Notes: generated from the letters alone by a model not told the origin. A stretch of 64,000 nucleotides of DNA from Dysidea avara (GCF_963678975.1 NC_089273.1:26851073-26915072); one strand, 5' to 3'. Numbered from the stretch's first letter, positions 1 through 12,985 are shown. Numbers and translations: made by a program.

Positions 1-4
1 GCGG

Positions 5-390
5 ATAAGTTATTGTGGTAATGATCCAGTTAGATTACAAGTTGGCCTAGAAGTTCTTCTGGACAATCCCACCAAAGGAAAACTACATGCATGTTGGACT
101 GGACCCTGGACAGTGAGAGAGTTGAATGGACCACTGAACATAAGAATAGAGATGAACAATAATTAACGGATCGTTTATGTCAACAGGCTAAGACCACTTT
201 TGAGACCTGATCTAACAAGTGAGCATTCTGAGGGACAGTGGAGTCCACCATTATTTTTTTGAGTATTATTGTGATGATCATCCAGCATCTGCCCCTCAAC
301 GTGAACCCCCAGCAGCTCCTCAGTCCGGGATAGCCTGTTACCACTAGAAGTGGACGAGTAGTTAGACCAGTTGATTATTATGGATATTGA
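5..390 (+). pseudogene. Ty3/Gypsy pol C-terminal remnant (integrase tail)
   Basis: The frame from base 5 reads a typical Ty3/Gypsy integrase C-terminus, with LDNPTKGKLHA followed by WTGPWTVRELNGPLNIRI. After an in-frame TAA at 164-166 the same frame continues with RIVYVNRLRPLL, the usual segment that follows the integrase barrel. A second frame then closes with TTRSGRVVRPVDYYGY and a stop at 388-390. The integrase would join element cDNA to host DNA. The 5' part of pol lies outside the window, and the internal stop plus a frame change show that the copy is dead. No LTR pair can be seen because only one end is present. The family-level match is strong; the clade is not resolved. Confidence 0.75.
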
Positions 391-693
391 CCAAACACAC
401 ACACTCATTTATCATGCACATGCACAACACTGTTTAGAGAAGCTTACAGTTCATCTACGGATATATCAAGAAGGGCACTTTATGTGAGCTGTTTTGCTTA
501 TTTTGACTTTAGAAAACAGTCTGGATCAACGTTTCAAGTCATAAGCCAGTGTACAAATAAAGCAAGCAGGAAAACACTGGTAACAGGAAAGAGCCCACTG
601 AATTAAAAATTGAGGAATCTTGTGCAGTGTGTCAGGAGCAAATATTAAGCAGACTGCAAGAAGGCTGTATTCTGCAAACATCACTGAAGTGTA

Positions 694-976
694 CAGGGGC
701 GGATCCAGACTTTTAAAAAGGGGTTCCACTCTGGAATTGCAACTTCAGCCTAGCTGTAAATTGAAGACCAAAAAAGGTCATCACCTGCTGACAATAGCTG
801 TCCCTCTCCAGTCTCCATAAATTCCCTTGCCAACTATTTTTAACTAGATACATAGCTTGTTACACTGCTCCTAAAAAGACTACTGTGATTGTGCTATTAG
901 AGTATCTCGTGTAAGAAAGGCTCTTTCAAAAGGGGGTCTCCATGGAACCCTTTGAACCCCCCTGGATCCACCCCTG
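694..976. mobile_element. Non-autonomous CAGGGGCGG-family DNA element (5-bp TSD)
   Basis: The element starts caggggcggatccag (694-708) and ends with its inverted copy, one mismatch (962-976). It is flanked on both sides by the 5-bp direct repeat gtgta (689-693 and 977-981). It has no transposase and contains a reversed copy of the ACTCTAATAGAGCAGTCA-type motif near 890-910. Repbase uses hAT5-like for hAT families that make 5-bp TSDs; that label is inferred here. Confidence 0.8.
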
Positions 977-2536
977 GTGTATGCATGGAGTTATTAACAG
1001 CCGATACTGTGCAATAGTCTAATGCCGTGTTCAATGGTGAGCTGATTTTTTTTCTGTTGCACAAATTCAAGGATGTGTCTGACTGCTAGCCTTGAATCAG
1101 GCTAAATGCCAAAAGTCCAAGGCCAACCAAATCTCAATTATAAACCTTCTATGCATGTGAAACCATGCCCAAGGCCACCAGGCAAACATGATTTGGACCA
1201 AGATGTGTTTGTATAATTTCAATGTATCTAGTCAGACCTGAAATAGAACACTCACATTAATTACATAACACCTAAGAATCTTAGGATTTCTTAAGTGTAA
1301 TATTTCACATGCTTCACTTCAAACAAAACAGTTTAAATTTGTTCATGTATTTTCAAGTGATTCCCAGTCCAGCTGGTCCATGAGATTACAGTGGAATCAC
1401 ATGTATTTGTTACAGTGTGGGTTGCTCTGTGTTGGATCTACTTTAGAGTTGAGATTTCAAGGTAGACTGCCAATGTACCGACACTGTTGTGGCATATTTA
1501 AGTGGAAGACAAATGATGTTAGATTATTTATGTATACAAATTTTTCATAATGAAATTGATATTTCATTTTGATATGTACCTCCACTTTGCAACATATTCA
1601 AGAACAAGAAGTTACTACCCTTTTAATCTCCAACCACTGTCGTTAATTAACCAAGATCTCACCAGTCTTTGTTTTTTTCCATCTACAATTTTCTAAAGCT
1701 GTAATTCATAATTATTAAGTATTTAAATCTGTAATCCACCTTATTGTAGTTGTACTAATTCTATTGATTTGTCTGTATTTTTCTTCATTTTCCTTTGAAG
1801 TTGTACAGTATAGGTGAATAAGGATAAATTTTCTCTCTTATCTTATTCTAGGATTTCTATTGACTAAGAAAAATTTAATTGTATACAGGCTCAAAATTGA
1901 GAAAATATAAAGAAAGTGAATTAATATTATGCTGTCAGTTTTCTTTTGGATATTTATTATCTTCAACCACAACCAAAATTCAATGAATCCATGCATCTCA
2001 TCGCTGGTCATCTGAACGTTCTGAAAGTGATACCTGACTCAGTCCACCATATATTCTGTTTATTAGATTGAATAAAGTCATGATCACTTCGCTTTTTCCT
2101 GTCACTAGTAACTTTCTAGTTAGCTAATTTCTCTGTGGATATTATGCTCTGAAATTGAAGAAATTGAGTGGTCTTCTAAACTATTTATCTTGTCAAGATC
2201 AGCAGAAACAACTGACATCCAATTGGCTACTGTATTGTGGTAACAAAACCTGCTATGGTCATGTAATAAATGAATTTAAGAGACCTTCTTGATATATACA
2301 ATCACTGCACGAGACAGCTATTAATATTTGATTATTACCCTATTCCATTTTCCTGGAGGCTCCACTGATAAAATGCAATTTCAGCAATGATAGCGGCTAG
2401 CCAAGTTGCAAGTTTTGATTCAGAAGGCATTCCATTCTGTAAAATAGACCACATCCTGAATTCAACTCACTACTCAGGCTGAGCTATCTGGCATTAGTCC
2501 ACTACTCTGTTAATGAATCATTGATGTTCACACAAT
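977..2536. other. Non-coding, AT-rich, no recognised feature
   Basis: I see no credible gene, RNA or bounded repeat here. The sequence is AT-rich with short homopolymer runs and only trivial open frames. Confidence 0.5.
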
Positions 2537-3241
2537 TAGTGTTGTTTTAGTACAGCAAATTCATTTTAGTTTAGTTCAAGTTCTAGTACCCCAATTCTGT
2601 CATAGTTTTTAGTTCTAGTACCCTAGTTCCACCATAGTTTTAGCTAATTTTAGTTCTAGTACACTATTTCCATCATAGTTTTGGTCAGTGTTAGCTCTGG
2701 TATCCCATATTTCTGTAATTTTAGTTCATTTTAGTTAGTGTTAGTTTTAGTGTTAGATATCTTACAAATACTAACCTTGGTAGCACCGCCTAGACTTCCA
2801 GAAACTTTAGATTTGGTGTTCTGATGTTCAGCACTATTTCCACTTGCCATTATGCACAAATGAACAAAAGCTCTAATAGTAGAACTGAGCTTAAATAACC
2901 TAAATAGGCAGAGTTAATGCTGAATAACAATGTTTATGGTAGCATTTGCAGGCATCACCATCTTCAAAGAAAAGTGTTAAGTGGTTACGGCATACAATAC
3001 CCTTTTATGTAGGATTGCTTGACAAACCTTTTAGATAGTTCTAGTTCTTGAACTAAAAGTTTTAAAGTTTTGGTTTAGTTCTAGTGTTTGAACCAAAAGT
3101 TGAAAGAATTTTAGTTTAGTTTTAGTTTTAGAACTAAAATAGACCACAATTTTAGTTTAGCTCTAGTGTACTAGAACTTGAATTAAGTTGTTGTACTACA
3201 ACTATATTTAGTTCTAGTTCCTTAGAACTAAAACAACACTA
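2537..3241. mobile_element. hAT-like MITE with perfect 8-bp TSD
   Basis: Perfect 15-bp terminal inverted repeats, tagtgttgttttagt (2537-2551) and its complement (3227-3241), are flanked by the identical 8-bp repeat cacacaat (2529-2536 and 3242-3249). An 8-bp TSD and a TAGNG terminus are hAT hallmarks. The 705 bp interior has no transposase. Both flanking thirds are built from iterated variants of tagttctagt in opposite orientation, giving long imperfect inverted arms. Confidence 0.88.
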
Positions 3242-3794
3242 CACACAATATAGCCTCCTTGAGGTATCTGAATGTTTGCTCCTCACACACTGCGCAAAAT
3301 TCTTCTAGATTCTGCTTAGACTGAGTTGATTCCGCTTGTCACCATAATTGTTTCCTTTGTAATGTAGCTAGCTACATACTGATTTACGCCAATTAGAAAG
3401 GCTGGGCTCCAGACTGTACTTCTAAAGTCAAAGTAAGCAAAAACAACTCACATACTAGTAAAAACAAGTCATGCATTAAGTTCCCTACGTGAAGATAAAC
3501 ACATGGAGTCAGTTATTCCCACAATTAGTACTTCATTACTAATGACAACCAACAAAAACCCACAATCTATCCTTCAATTCGTGTTATCTTTCTTGGGGTA
3601 CATTTGATTACCTGCTGGAAGTGTCACCGATAACTTGTACAGCAATAGTAAGCTGCAAGCTTCAATTTGAAAAAGCAGTCCGTTCCGTAGTTTAGTCCAT
3701 TCTGTTCCATTCAGTAGAATAGACCCCACCCACAAAATCCACAATAAAACAGGAATGCATGTTCCAATCGGGCTGAAGTTTCATACGCTTAAAG
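3242..3794. other. Non-coding spacer
   Basis: No gene or bounded element recognised. Confidence 0.4.
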
Positions 3795-5021
3795 TAGTGG
3801 CGGATCTAGATGGGTTTCTGGGGTTTCGACAGAAACCCCCTTTTAAATTTAGCTCAGTGGAAGTCTAAACACATAAACCGATTGCTGTACTGACAATTTG
3901 TCATCTCAAACAACTATATACGACTGTATTTTAGTAGCATGCATGCAGCTGCACTTAACTGACACCATTCATAGCTACTAAACTCTCAGCAACACTTCAA
4001 TTTTCACCTCCCACTGTATTAAAAACAATCGAGATACTCTAATAGAGCAGTCAAGTAACTACTCTAATAGAGCAATCAAAGCTACAGCTTATAGTCACCA
4101 TCTTTGCCATAGTTAGCTATAGTATTTACAGTTTAAGGTTACGAAATATTTTAAAATGCGTAGGCGAAACAAATTACAAAACTTGCTTTAAACCAAGAAG
4201 GGATAAATAATTTCAACAACTGTGTTATGTTAGCAATACAACTAACTGTACTTGTTTGTTCTTTCTACAGAACAACAACTGTTCTTGGGTGTGTGGTCCA
4301 CAATAGGGCGATGTTTTATAAAAAACGCACCGCCAAAAATCAGAGTAACAGATTACTGAATCCTTATAATTTCAACACAAGTGGCTAAACAACTTAAATA
4401 TCTTGGTCCTGTGGAAGCGATTTATAAGTTACTGGTTGTATAGATGTTGTATTGAACTTTTAGTAATTTTTTCGAGTAAAACAAGCTCTTTGAAGGCATG
4501 TATCCGAGTCACTGGGAAGAAACATGCCAAAAATGCTTCCACAGGACCTAATAAATTTAATATACAGTATCACTATGCCCCAGAAAAGTCAATAGAGCCT
4601 ACAGCTTTTGCTGTATTTGGCGGTGGAAAAACATGGTAGTGATAGCTGGAGCTGAGCGATGTGTGGGCTGGCTCACTTGTGTTACTACAACAAATTGTAG
4701 TGTTTCACCTGCCTCAAACTACACTGAAGCTACATAAAAACATTAAATATGAAGGGCTTTACCTTCATGTAAAACTTTTTACGTTGCTAGATTGGTTTTA
4801 TGGGCTTCTCAAAAAGTATCGATAGGCATTCAAAATTTTGAACGATTGCCCGTGACTATACTGTAACCTTAAAGCATTGATTTATTGTAATTGCTAGCTA
4901 AACGCAGCCTAAAATTAGAGTATTAAAAATTAGAATCTACAAAATTTCTGGAGAAATGTCAGCAGATTCCTTATTCAGCTATACCAACTTTCCCCTTTTA
5001 AAAATTCTAGATCTGCCACTG
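3795..5021. mobile_element. Non-autonomous CAGTGGCGG-family element, 1.2 kb
   Basis: The left end tagtggcggatctaga and the right end tctagatctgccactg form terminal inverted repeats, with the direct repeat taaag on both sides (3790-3794 and 5022-5026). It is the same 5-bp TSD family as 694-976. The interior carries two ACTCTAATAGAGCA motifs (4031-4075) and a pair of inverted segments, ggtcctgtggaagc and gcttccacaggacc (near 4405 and 4536). No transposase frame is visible. Confidence 0.75.
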
Positions 5022-5405
5022 TAAAGGGCTCATTATGGCGGACTCAATACCAACTTTGGTAGAAATCCGATAAACATTCACGAGTTATGATCGATCATTT
5101 GTGTAAAATAAGGTAGAAGGTCTGTCACGCCCACAGGGTAAACCCCTTGGAGAATGAGTTTAAAATTACTATGTAGATGGAGTAACCATCGTTGGAGTGC
5201 CTTTTTGTAGTTTGTCATAAAGACCATGGAGATATGACACAAAACCCAACCTGTGTCACCATTACGCGGTCGATTTTTATGAATAAAAAAAATAGTTTTC
5301 ACGTCTACCTGGCAAACCGCTCAGAGCAATGGACTGAAAATCAGTATGTAGCTGAAATAATCATCATAGAAAATCATTGCAGTATAGTCTAGTCGAAATT
5401 TTGTG
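5022..5405. other. Non-coding spacer before the Academ-like element
   Basis: Nothing recognised. The region lies outside the inverted repeats of the next element. Confidence 0.4.
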
Positions 5406-5532
5406 AACCTAGTAATCTCAAGAACTATGAAGTTTTTTTTCTGATTTATGTTCCAAGGTGGTTCTAGAACAGATTCAGCTTGGTTGCCCAAGTGGCAACT
5501 TTGGGCAACTCTAGAAAATTGGCGAAAATTTA
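5406..5532. repeat. Left terminal inverted repeat of Academ-like element
   Basis: About 125 bp matching 10777-10903 in inverse orientation. It includes a self-complementary ttgcccaagtggcaactttgggcaa stretch, which may be a binding site; that last point is inference. Confidence 0.8.
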
Positions 5533-5977
5533 TATGCAGGAAGTCATAAATTTACATATGAGCTAGTGTTCATAACTCTTCGGGATTTTATACAATCAAA
5601 GTAATTTTGGCACCATTGAATTCAGCACATTTTTCTGCACAAGATGATACTAATTTGAGGTCAAAAAACAAATTACGTAATTGGTTGCCATGGTAACGGA
5701 CGTTCTATATTAATTTTTAAAAGGGAGCAGAAGAGTAGCTACCACTCGTTTTCAGACTTAAGTTTTGGTTGTATGATAATCTACAAGGTTTGATATTGGA
5801 TCAGGAGTAGAGTAAGTGTAGATTTGATGCATTTGGCTGGTTTTCTAATTAATGCAGTACGTTTTTCTGTTTCATTTTTGTAAACTTTACTTTCAACTTT
5901 AAAAAAATTGTTTTTTAGGTGTTTGACATCCTGCAATACATATTTCTGCAACAATTTTCACATTTCTTTTGCTTCCG

Positions 5978-8900
5978 ATGGCTACATTGGGTGATCAAAA
6001 GTGCTTTCTTCCAATCTGTAGTAAGTCTGGGCAATTTAGCACTTTCAAACAAAAAGCAGTGAAGAAGCTGATAGAGTGTGCAGTGGAGCGTGGTGACCAG
6101 GAGCTTCATAACAAATTGCAGAGCATTCTAAATTCTCATGGAGAACAAGCATCAGTTGAACTCCATAAGAACTGTTATTGTTCGTATACATCAAAGGATC
6201 ATATAAAGAAACTTGTGTCAAGGAAGAGGAAGGCTTCGGAAGCTGACATCACAGAGGCTCCAACAGCTAGGGTTAGAAGATCACAAGTAGGTGATTTTCA
6301 GTTCAAAAATCACTGTTTATTTTGTGCTAAAGTGTGTGAACCTATAAACCCTAAGCATCCTGATAGGTGGGAGAAAGTAGTTCAGTGTGAAAGAAGGGGT
6401 ATCAAGGATGCTGCACCTTTCAAAGATGCCGTACTTCAGTATTGTGGTGACCGAAATGATGAGTGGGGTCGGGAAGTTGCTATACGCTGTCATGGTGCAT
6501 ATGATTTAGCTGCTGTTGAAGCTCAGTATCACCTTCGATGCTACAATGAGTTCAGAAAACCTTTGAATAATTCTATTGATGTTATTTTGTATGATGATGA
6601 AGCCATGAAGTTGCTTGCTAATGAGATGTACGCCAATCAAAAACACTGTACTTGGTCATCAGTTGAGCTGTATGACAAATATCTTAGTTATGGTGGTCAG
6701 CTAGAAAGAAAACAGTTGTTTACTAAGTTAGTAACTTCTTTAGGCAGTGATGTGGTTGTACTTAACATTGAGGGTTGTGCATCGATTGTTGGATTCCGGG
6801 AATATGTAAGTAAGATGTTTAAACTTACTTATGTTAATTCTGTTGATGAGGAGAAGGAAGATGATTTAGTGAGAAAAATTAAATCTGAGTCGCATAGCAT
6901 TGTAAGTAGCAGCAAAAGCTATGATGTCGGTGATTTTACCCATGACAAAGCAAAGCAGCACACCAGTGTCACCTTGCTACGGATTATTTCAAAACTGGTC
7001 TCAAACGGTGATGTCACTAAGAAGTCCTTGAGTTTATCACAATCCATACAGCATTGTATTACTAGTGCACGCAACCAAACAGCTTTAGGCTTAGCAATTC
7101 AGCTTCATCATAAGTTTGGCAGCAGAGATTTAATTGACATATTGCATGATCATGGCTACATAGTTCCATATGATGAGGTTTTACGGTTTCGCAAGTCAGC
7201 AGCTAAGTACGTAGAGGAGAATGCTACTACATTACATCAAATGATGGGTCTCACTGAAACAGTTGGTAGTATATTTGGATGGTACGATAACTTCGATTTG
7301 CTAGTGTCAACCCCAAATGGTCGTCGTGAAACTCATGCCATGGCTACAGAGTTTCAAATGCATCCTCACAATGGCAGCATAAAACCAGGCATCAGTGCTC
7401 TTGAGTTTCCTCGACTCACAATGCAGCAGGCCAAATCTGTAGGCAAAAACAGGGCTATACCACTAATCCATTATGCTGGTCCAAAGCAGGTGAAGCCTCC
7501 AGCAATGCTCACACACAAGATGCAAATTGGAATTCCATATGCTGATGTACGTGCTCGGCATACGAGCTTGGTGGCAGCTCAAGAAGCTGATGTTCTTTGG
7601 CTGAACAGTCTGAGCAATGGAAGTGAAGCAATAGAGTGGAATGGCTTTAATAATCAGCTTTCTAGGACCCAGGGTGACCTCAAACCAGCTACCACCTACA
7701 TGTTTGGCCCTCTCATTGATGCCCCACCGTCTCACCCAGATACCATCCTCACAACTCTGACTTACATGCAAAAATCTCTTACTGATATGGGGATGAAACA
7801 CATTCACCTTACCATGGACATGCAGCTTTTTGCAGTTACAAAACAGGTATGCTGGAATCAACCAAGCTTGTTCCACAATGTGATAGTCCATCCTGGTGGT
7901 ATGCATATCATGCAGTCCTTCATTGGCTGTATTGGAAAGCTCATGAAGAGTTCAGGTGTTGAAGTGTACGTTGCTGCAGCATATGGAGGGCTAACTGGTA
8001 AGTTTAAAAGGTGTTGATGTAAATTGATATTAGTACTATTACTGGTGACTTTTTTGGCAGGTATCTTCAATGGAAAGTCTTGGGTGAAAGCCATGCGAGC
8101 TTTCCGTGGAGTGTCAGCCGCACTACTGAAACGATTCCTGTCAACTGGACCAAAGACACTAGAACAGATTGAGAAGTATTTGGAGACTGCTTGCCTCCAT
8201 CCAACAGGACGTCACTGGGTCTACAACTTTCTTCTTCCGACACTTCTTGTCCACCAATTTGAGAGAGCAGAGAGAGAGGGCAATGTGCACTTGAAACAAG
8301 TGACACTGGAACGCATGATGAAATATTTCTTTCTTGCTGGCCATGTCCAATATGCTCGCTATCTCACTCAGTACCTTCTCGAAATGCGTGCTTTAGATAC
8401 TGAGGGCAAGGTGGATCTTGTTTGTCGACATCATGCAGGTTACTGGAATGCTGTCTCTGCTGATCAATTTGGAGAACAGACGGCCATCAAGATGGGAAAA
8501 GGTTCTCTCAGAGGCATGACTCTGTCTCCAGAGTTAATTTCAGAGTGGATCGATGCCTTCCCCATTACTGTTCATGTATCACAGGCTGTGGACACTATGT
8601 ACTCCTCTCATACACAAGAATTTAAGCAGAAGCAGCACAAGGAGGAGCAGAAACATCGACGTCTTTTGGATGCAGAAGATCGAAGTATGATTGCAGCAGA
8701 AGTAGAGAAGTACCCTCATCCTCTAGAAGACAGCAAAATTCATTTGTACAATCCTATAACAGGCCAAGTAGCACCTACTGATGTGAATGTGATGGACTCT
8801 TTTTTCATCGGAGAGAAAATGGAGCAGGCATACATCGCCACTCTCCCAGAAGGCTTCCACAATCCTATTTCTAGTCCTATAAAGACAATGTCGATTATTA

Positions 8901-10462
8901 AGAAACAAGCAAAAGGCAGCAAGGTGAGGCCAGTTATTGACTTGGAAAGCATGTTTCTTCGGCTATTGATGATTGGCCAGCAGCGACAGATAAAGCTTGA
9001 GCACCTTTTTACATATGAGCTATGTTCAGTTCCTTCATCACTTCTAGATGAACACAGTTGTCTCCGCAAAGCCAACAAGTCTGCTCTAGTTAAACGTCTT
9101 GGAGTGCTTGATGTCTTACCAGTAACTCCTGAAACTGTTGTAGTGGATGTTTCGCAGCTATTTTATCACACTGTGTGGCCACATGGTGGTAATCTGTCTA
9201 ATTTGATTGCTTGCATTCAAAGTAAGATTAGTCGTTATCCAGATGCTACTGAGAAAATCATTGTATTTGACAAATACAATGACACTTCTGCCAAAGATCA
9301 TGAGAGAATGCGGCGTGCTGGGGAGGTGGTAGTTGACTACGAGCTCTCCATCACTAGTCCCCTTCCCAAAAGAGATGCAATTCTCAAAAGCAAGAACAAC
9401 AAGCGACGGTTGGCAAGTGTGTTGTGCACCTTCAGCATGGATAACAATGTGACAATGGAAACTAGGGATGATGGTGCCTTTAGTCATGATGAAGCTGATG
9501 TCACAATGGTTTCGTATGTCATACAGGCTGCTAGCCATGGCAAGAGTGTGATTCGTGTTCTTAGTGATGACACTGATGTCTTTGTTTTATTGGTCTATTG
9601 GGTGCATCGAGCTGGACTGCAATGTAAGGTACAGATGGAAAGATGGGATGGGACAGTGCTGGACATTAATGCTACTTGTGCTGACTTGGGCGAAAAATGC
9701 TTTCAGCTCCTTGGTATGCATGCCCTAAGTGGATGTGACACAGTATCGTACCCATATGGCAAGGGTAAAATCAGTGCACTTAACACCCTGCTTACTGGAA
9801 ACTTCCCAGGTTTAGCCCATGAACTTGGTGAGGTAGACGCCACCCACACTGATTTGATGGAAGCGGCTCAACAATTTTTCTGTGCTCTTTATCGTCAGCC
9901 TAGCGGGACCTCAATGGAAAATGCTCGTTTCAAACTATTTACTAAGAAGAAGAAAGCCACAAAAATCATGGCTTTACCTCCAACATCTGCCAACCTCTTG
10001 CTGCATGTTTTGCGGGCACATCTACAGGTAATGCTATGGAAAGCAGCAGACCAGCAGGCACCACCTGACCAGTCATCAGACATTACCCACTTTGGATGGA
10101 TTATCCAAAATGATATTCCGATTCCTGCAATTGCTCCAGGTGCTCCAGCTCCACCTGAACTAATTGACTTAATAAAGTGTAGCTGCAAGGCACAAGGCAA
10201 GCGATGCAGTTCTGAAGCTTGCAGCTGTCACAAAAAGCATGTACCATGCACTTCCTATTGCAATTGCTCTGGTGGAGAAGACTGCTGTAATCCACACTCT
10301 GTGAGACCTGGAACAAGCAGTGAAGAAGATGAAAATGAGGCAGATGATGACTATTTTGAAAGTGACACTGCGATCGAAGATGAAGAGGAAGGAGAGTCTG
10401 GTGATGTTCATGATGAAAACTGCATAATTGCTGAAGAGGATTTTGAATTAGACATGCTCTAG
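5978..10462 (+). CDS. Academ-like transposase with XPG/FEN1-type nuclease and CXC domain
   Basis: Two exons, 5978-7997 and 8061-10462, joined by a 63-bp GT..AG intron (donor gtaagt, acceptor ttttttggcag) whose removal keeps the frame; product 1473 aa. I start at ATG 5978, since the earlier in-frame codon is only TTG; a 5' exon is possible because ttgttttttag lies at about 5909-5919. Residues 1-195 hold a Cys/His-rich part (KCFLPIC, HKNCYCSY, NHCLFCAKVC, HLRCYNEF). Residues about 1030-1240 carry acidic blocks in XPG/FEN1 order: VVVDVSQL, IVFDKYND, DEADVTMV, LSDDTDVFVLL and SGCDTVSYPYGKGK. Residues about 1378-1420 are a CXC (TSO1/tesmin-like) cysteine array, followed by an acidic tail. It probably acts in the nucleus to cut and move the element. 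It is fully open, so it may be active. Confidence 0.72.
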
Positions 10463-10776
10463 CTACTTAGCTTTGTTTTATAGTATAGTAATCTCAACCA
10501 ATCATTCTAAATTTTTGTATATAATGCTATGGTGGAAAAAATGACATGAGAAAATATCTACAAAAACCATAGCTAACCGTATGCTAAAAGCATCGTGCAT
10601 TAATTTTTGTAGTGAATTGTTTCTGCGGTGGCCATTTTAAATTTTCACTATGTTCTACACCTCAGATTCAAAAGTTAACACCAGAAATGAATTCTGCACC
10701 CCCAATAACCCTATATTAGACATATTACACAAAAAAAGTTTTTCTGTTGGAGCCGGTCATAGTCATATCGGCCATT

Positions 10777-10903
10777 TTAAATTTTCACAATTTTCCAGAG
10801 TTGCCCAAAGTTGCCACTTGGGCAACCAAGCTGAATTTGTTCTAGAACCACCTGGGAACACAAATCTGTAAAAAAACTTCATAGTACTTGAGATTACTAG
10901 GTT
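10777..10903. repeat. Right terminal inverted repeat of Academ-like element
   Basis: Inverse partner of 5406-5532. It ends in ctagg followed by ttaa. A second, shorter echo of gccattttaaattttcac occurs just inside (10631-10648 and 10771-10788). Confidence 0.8.
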
Positions 10904-11521
10904 AATGTATTGAGTCTATGAGACCACCGACTGGACTAACAGATCATTACCAGAAATAGTTGATCATTGACGGTTGCATGGCTTCGATTGTTTAATTAGA
11001 GTGTTTTATCAGTTTTTCTTTAATATCTCAACAATCTTAATTAGTCACATCTTATTATAGGTAAAAATATTTTCTTACATATATTTCCTTTCATTTGATC
11101 AAGAAAAAGTTCAACAATGTTTTAATTTTCTAGTTTTGGTTTTTAATTCTATTATTAATAGGCTTCAGTTTGCCATGGTGATTAATGTGATTATTATAAA
11201 ATAAACTATCACAAGTGTTGAAGTACTAGTGGAAAATGACTTTTTGACCTATAGCTAAAGCACAGTGTATTCACAAGTATCATCAAAAGGTAATACACTT
11301 TAATATAACATACAGCAATACATCTTCTTTTGTTGAATATACCAAACTCAGATGCAGTAATAAATAAACATTTTAAAAGAAATATTCTAAATCTATCATG
11401 TCTGTGTTGAAATTTATCCAAAGATAATAAGCACCCTAATAGAGCACTCAATGGCCAGATATGTATGTAAATTTCTGGTGGATTGCTTGAATGTGGTTCG
11501 TGGTTTGCCAATCATTGTATA
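10904..11521. other. Non-coding, AT-rich spacer
   Basis: No gene seen. A weak copy of the dispersed motif, cctaatagagcactcaatg, lies near 11435. Confidence 0.4.
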
Positions 11522-12147
11522 TGTGACCGGATCTTGGAAACCTACCTTTTGGGCACAAGCAAACTTTTTGGGAAAACTCAAATAAAAATTTCAACACTTT
11601 ATTTTAAATTCATTTTTTTACACATTTGGAGAAAGCAACTATTAAACCTTCTTGCTGTGAAGTTTCACACCCATAGCTTCTTTTTCCTAAGAGATATGGA
11701 TGATTATATCAGACCATGTAGTAATTTCACATGCGTGGGATAACAATTAACTTACAAATTGGGTGATTTGTTCAGCGGCTGGAATAGCTAAAACTTAGTC
11801 TTAGACAATGACACATGGCATTTAATTGCAGAAAAGTACCAATATTACTTCATTAATCTATCAGAAATGTATTTTAAAGTATTTTAGATGGTAACAATGG
11901 AATTATTCGTATACAAAGTGATTTGTCACCATTTGTCACCCTTAATCACTCACAGAATTCAATACATTACCATAAAAGTTAGTTTGTAATGTACAGGACA
12001 GAAAATTGGCCATATCTCAGTAATGCTTCAAGATATTAAGCTGAAATTTTAACATAAGATAGATGAGCACCTAGTACCTCATTTAAACTATAAAACAGAA
12101 AATTGACCAATGTGCCAAAAAGGTAGGTTTTCCAAGATCAGGTCACA
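11522..12147. mobile_element. TGTGAC-family MITE, copy A
   Basis: The ends are tgtgaccggatcttggaaa and its near-complement, with about 38 bp of inverted match including cctaccttttgg. It is flanked by TA on both sides (11520-11521, 12148-12149). About 626 bp, no transposase. Copy B at 12376-12985 is a diverged relative along its whole length. Confidence 0.8.
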
Positions 12148-12375
12148 TATATGAGTTGGAGTTGTTCCACACAGCTTGCACAATATTTAGATGTCTGCAT
12201 GATGACACAAGATTAAGTGAGACCTGTAAAAGAACAAGCAGGCAGTGAACTTAACCTTATATTAAACACACATGCAACTAACCTGGAACATCGGTCACAA
12301 CACCAAAGACAATTGCTTGGATATCTATGGAGTGACATGTAATTAATCAGCACTAAACAGAATCTACAACACAAT

Positions 12376-12985
12376 TGTGATCCAAATTTTGAAAACCATC
12401 CTTTTGGACACATGCAAAATTTGCAGGAAACTCAATTGAAAATTTCAGCAATATTTTTTACATAAATTTTTTACACATTTGAATAAAGCAACTATTAAGC
12501 CTTCTTCGTGTGAAATTTCACACCCACAGCTTCTTTCTGCTAGGAGATATGGATGATTTTATCAGACCATGTTGTGATTTCACCATGCATAGGACAACAA
12601 TTAACTTACAAATGGGGTGATTTATTCAGGTGTTAGAATGGTTAAAACCAAGTTTTAAACAATGATACATGGCATTTAATTGAAGAATAGGACCAGGAAC
12701 ACTTGATTTAACTATCAGAAGTCTCTTTACAATATTTTTAGACAGTAGGAATAAAATTACCTTGTCACAATTTGTCATGCTTAATCACCCACAGAATTGA
12801 ATGCATTAATATGAAAAGTTACTTTGTAATTTATTAGACAGTAAATTGACCATATCTGGAACCCTTCAAGATATCAAGCTGAAATTTTGACACAATATAG
12901 ATAATCACCCAGTGCCTCATTTTAGCTACAAAAGAGAAAATTGACCAATGTGCCAAAAAGGATGGTTTTCCAAACTTGGGTCACA
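12376..12985. mobile_element. TGTGAC-family MITE, copy B (diverged)
   Basis: It starts tgtgatccaaattttgaaaa and ends with the inverted ttttccaaacttgggtcaca. The interior tracks copy A block by block, for example taagccttcttcgtgtgaaa against taaaccttcttgctgtgaag. The flanking TA has decayed. Confidence 0.7.

Larger units (their letters stand above)
5406..10903 (+). mobile_element. Complete Academ-like autonomous DNA transposon
   Basis: The element is bounded by long terminal inverted repeats of about 125 bp (5406-5532 and 10777-10903). Both arms contain the same blocks, for example aacctagtaatctcaag at the edge and cttggttgcccaagtggc inside, with about a dozen differences. The flanks offer a possible 4-bp TSD: tgaa on the left and ttaa on the right, one mismatch. 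It encloses a single two-exon gene with no internal stop. Academ elements are known to encode a cysteine-rich N-terminus and an XPG nuclease and to make 3-4 bp TSDs, which fits. An alternative is a related, unnamed nuclease-bearing superfamily. Confidence 0.75.

Noticed and set aside
4403-4639. A 78-residue frame in the element at 3795-5021
   Set aside because: No ATG start, lies across an inverted-repeat pair, and no homologous blocks; treated as chance.
7463-7906. A 147-residue minus-strand frame inside the Academ-like gene
   Set aside because: It is antisense to the conserved two-exon gene and has no independent signal.
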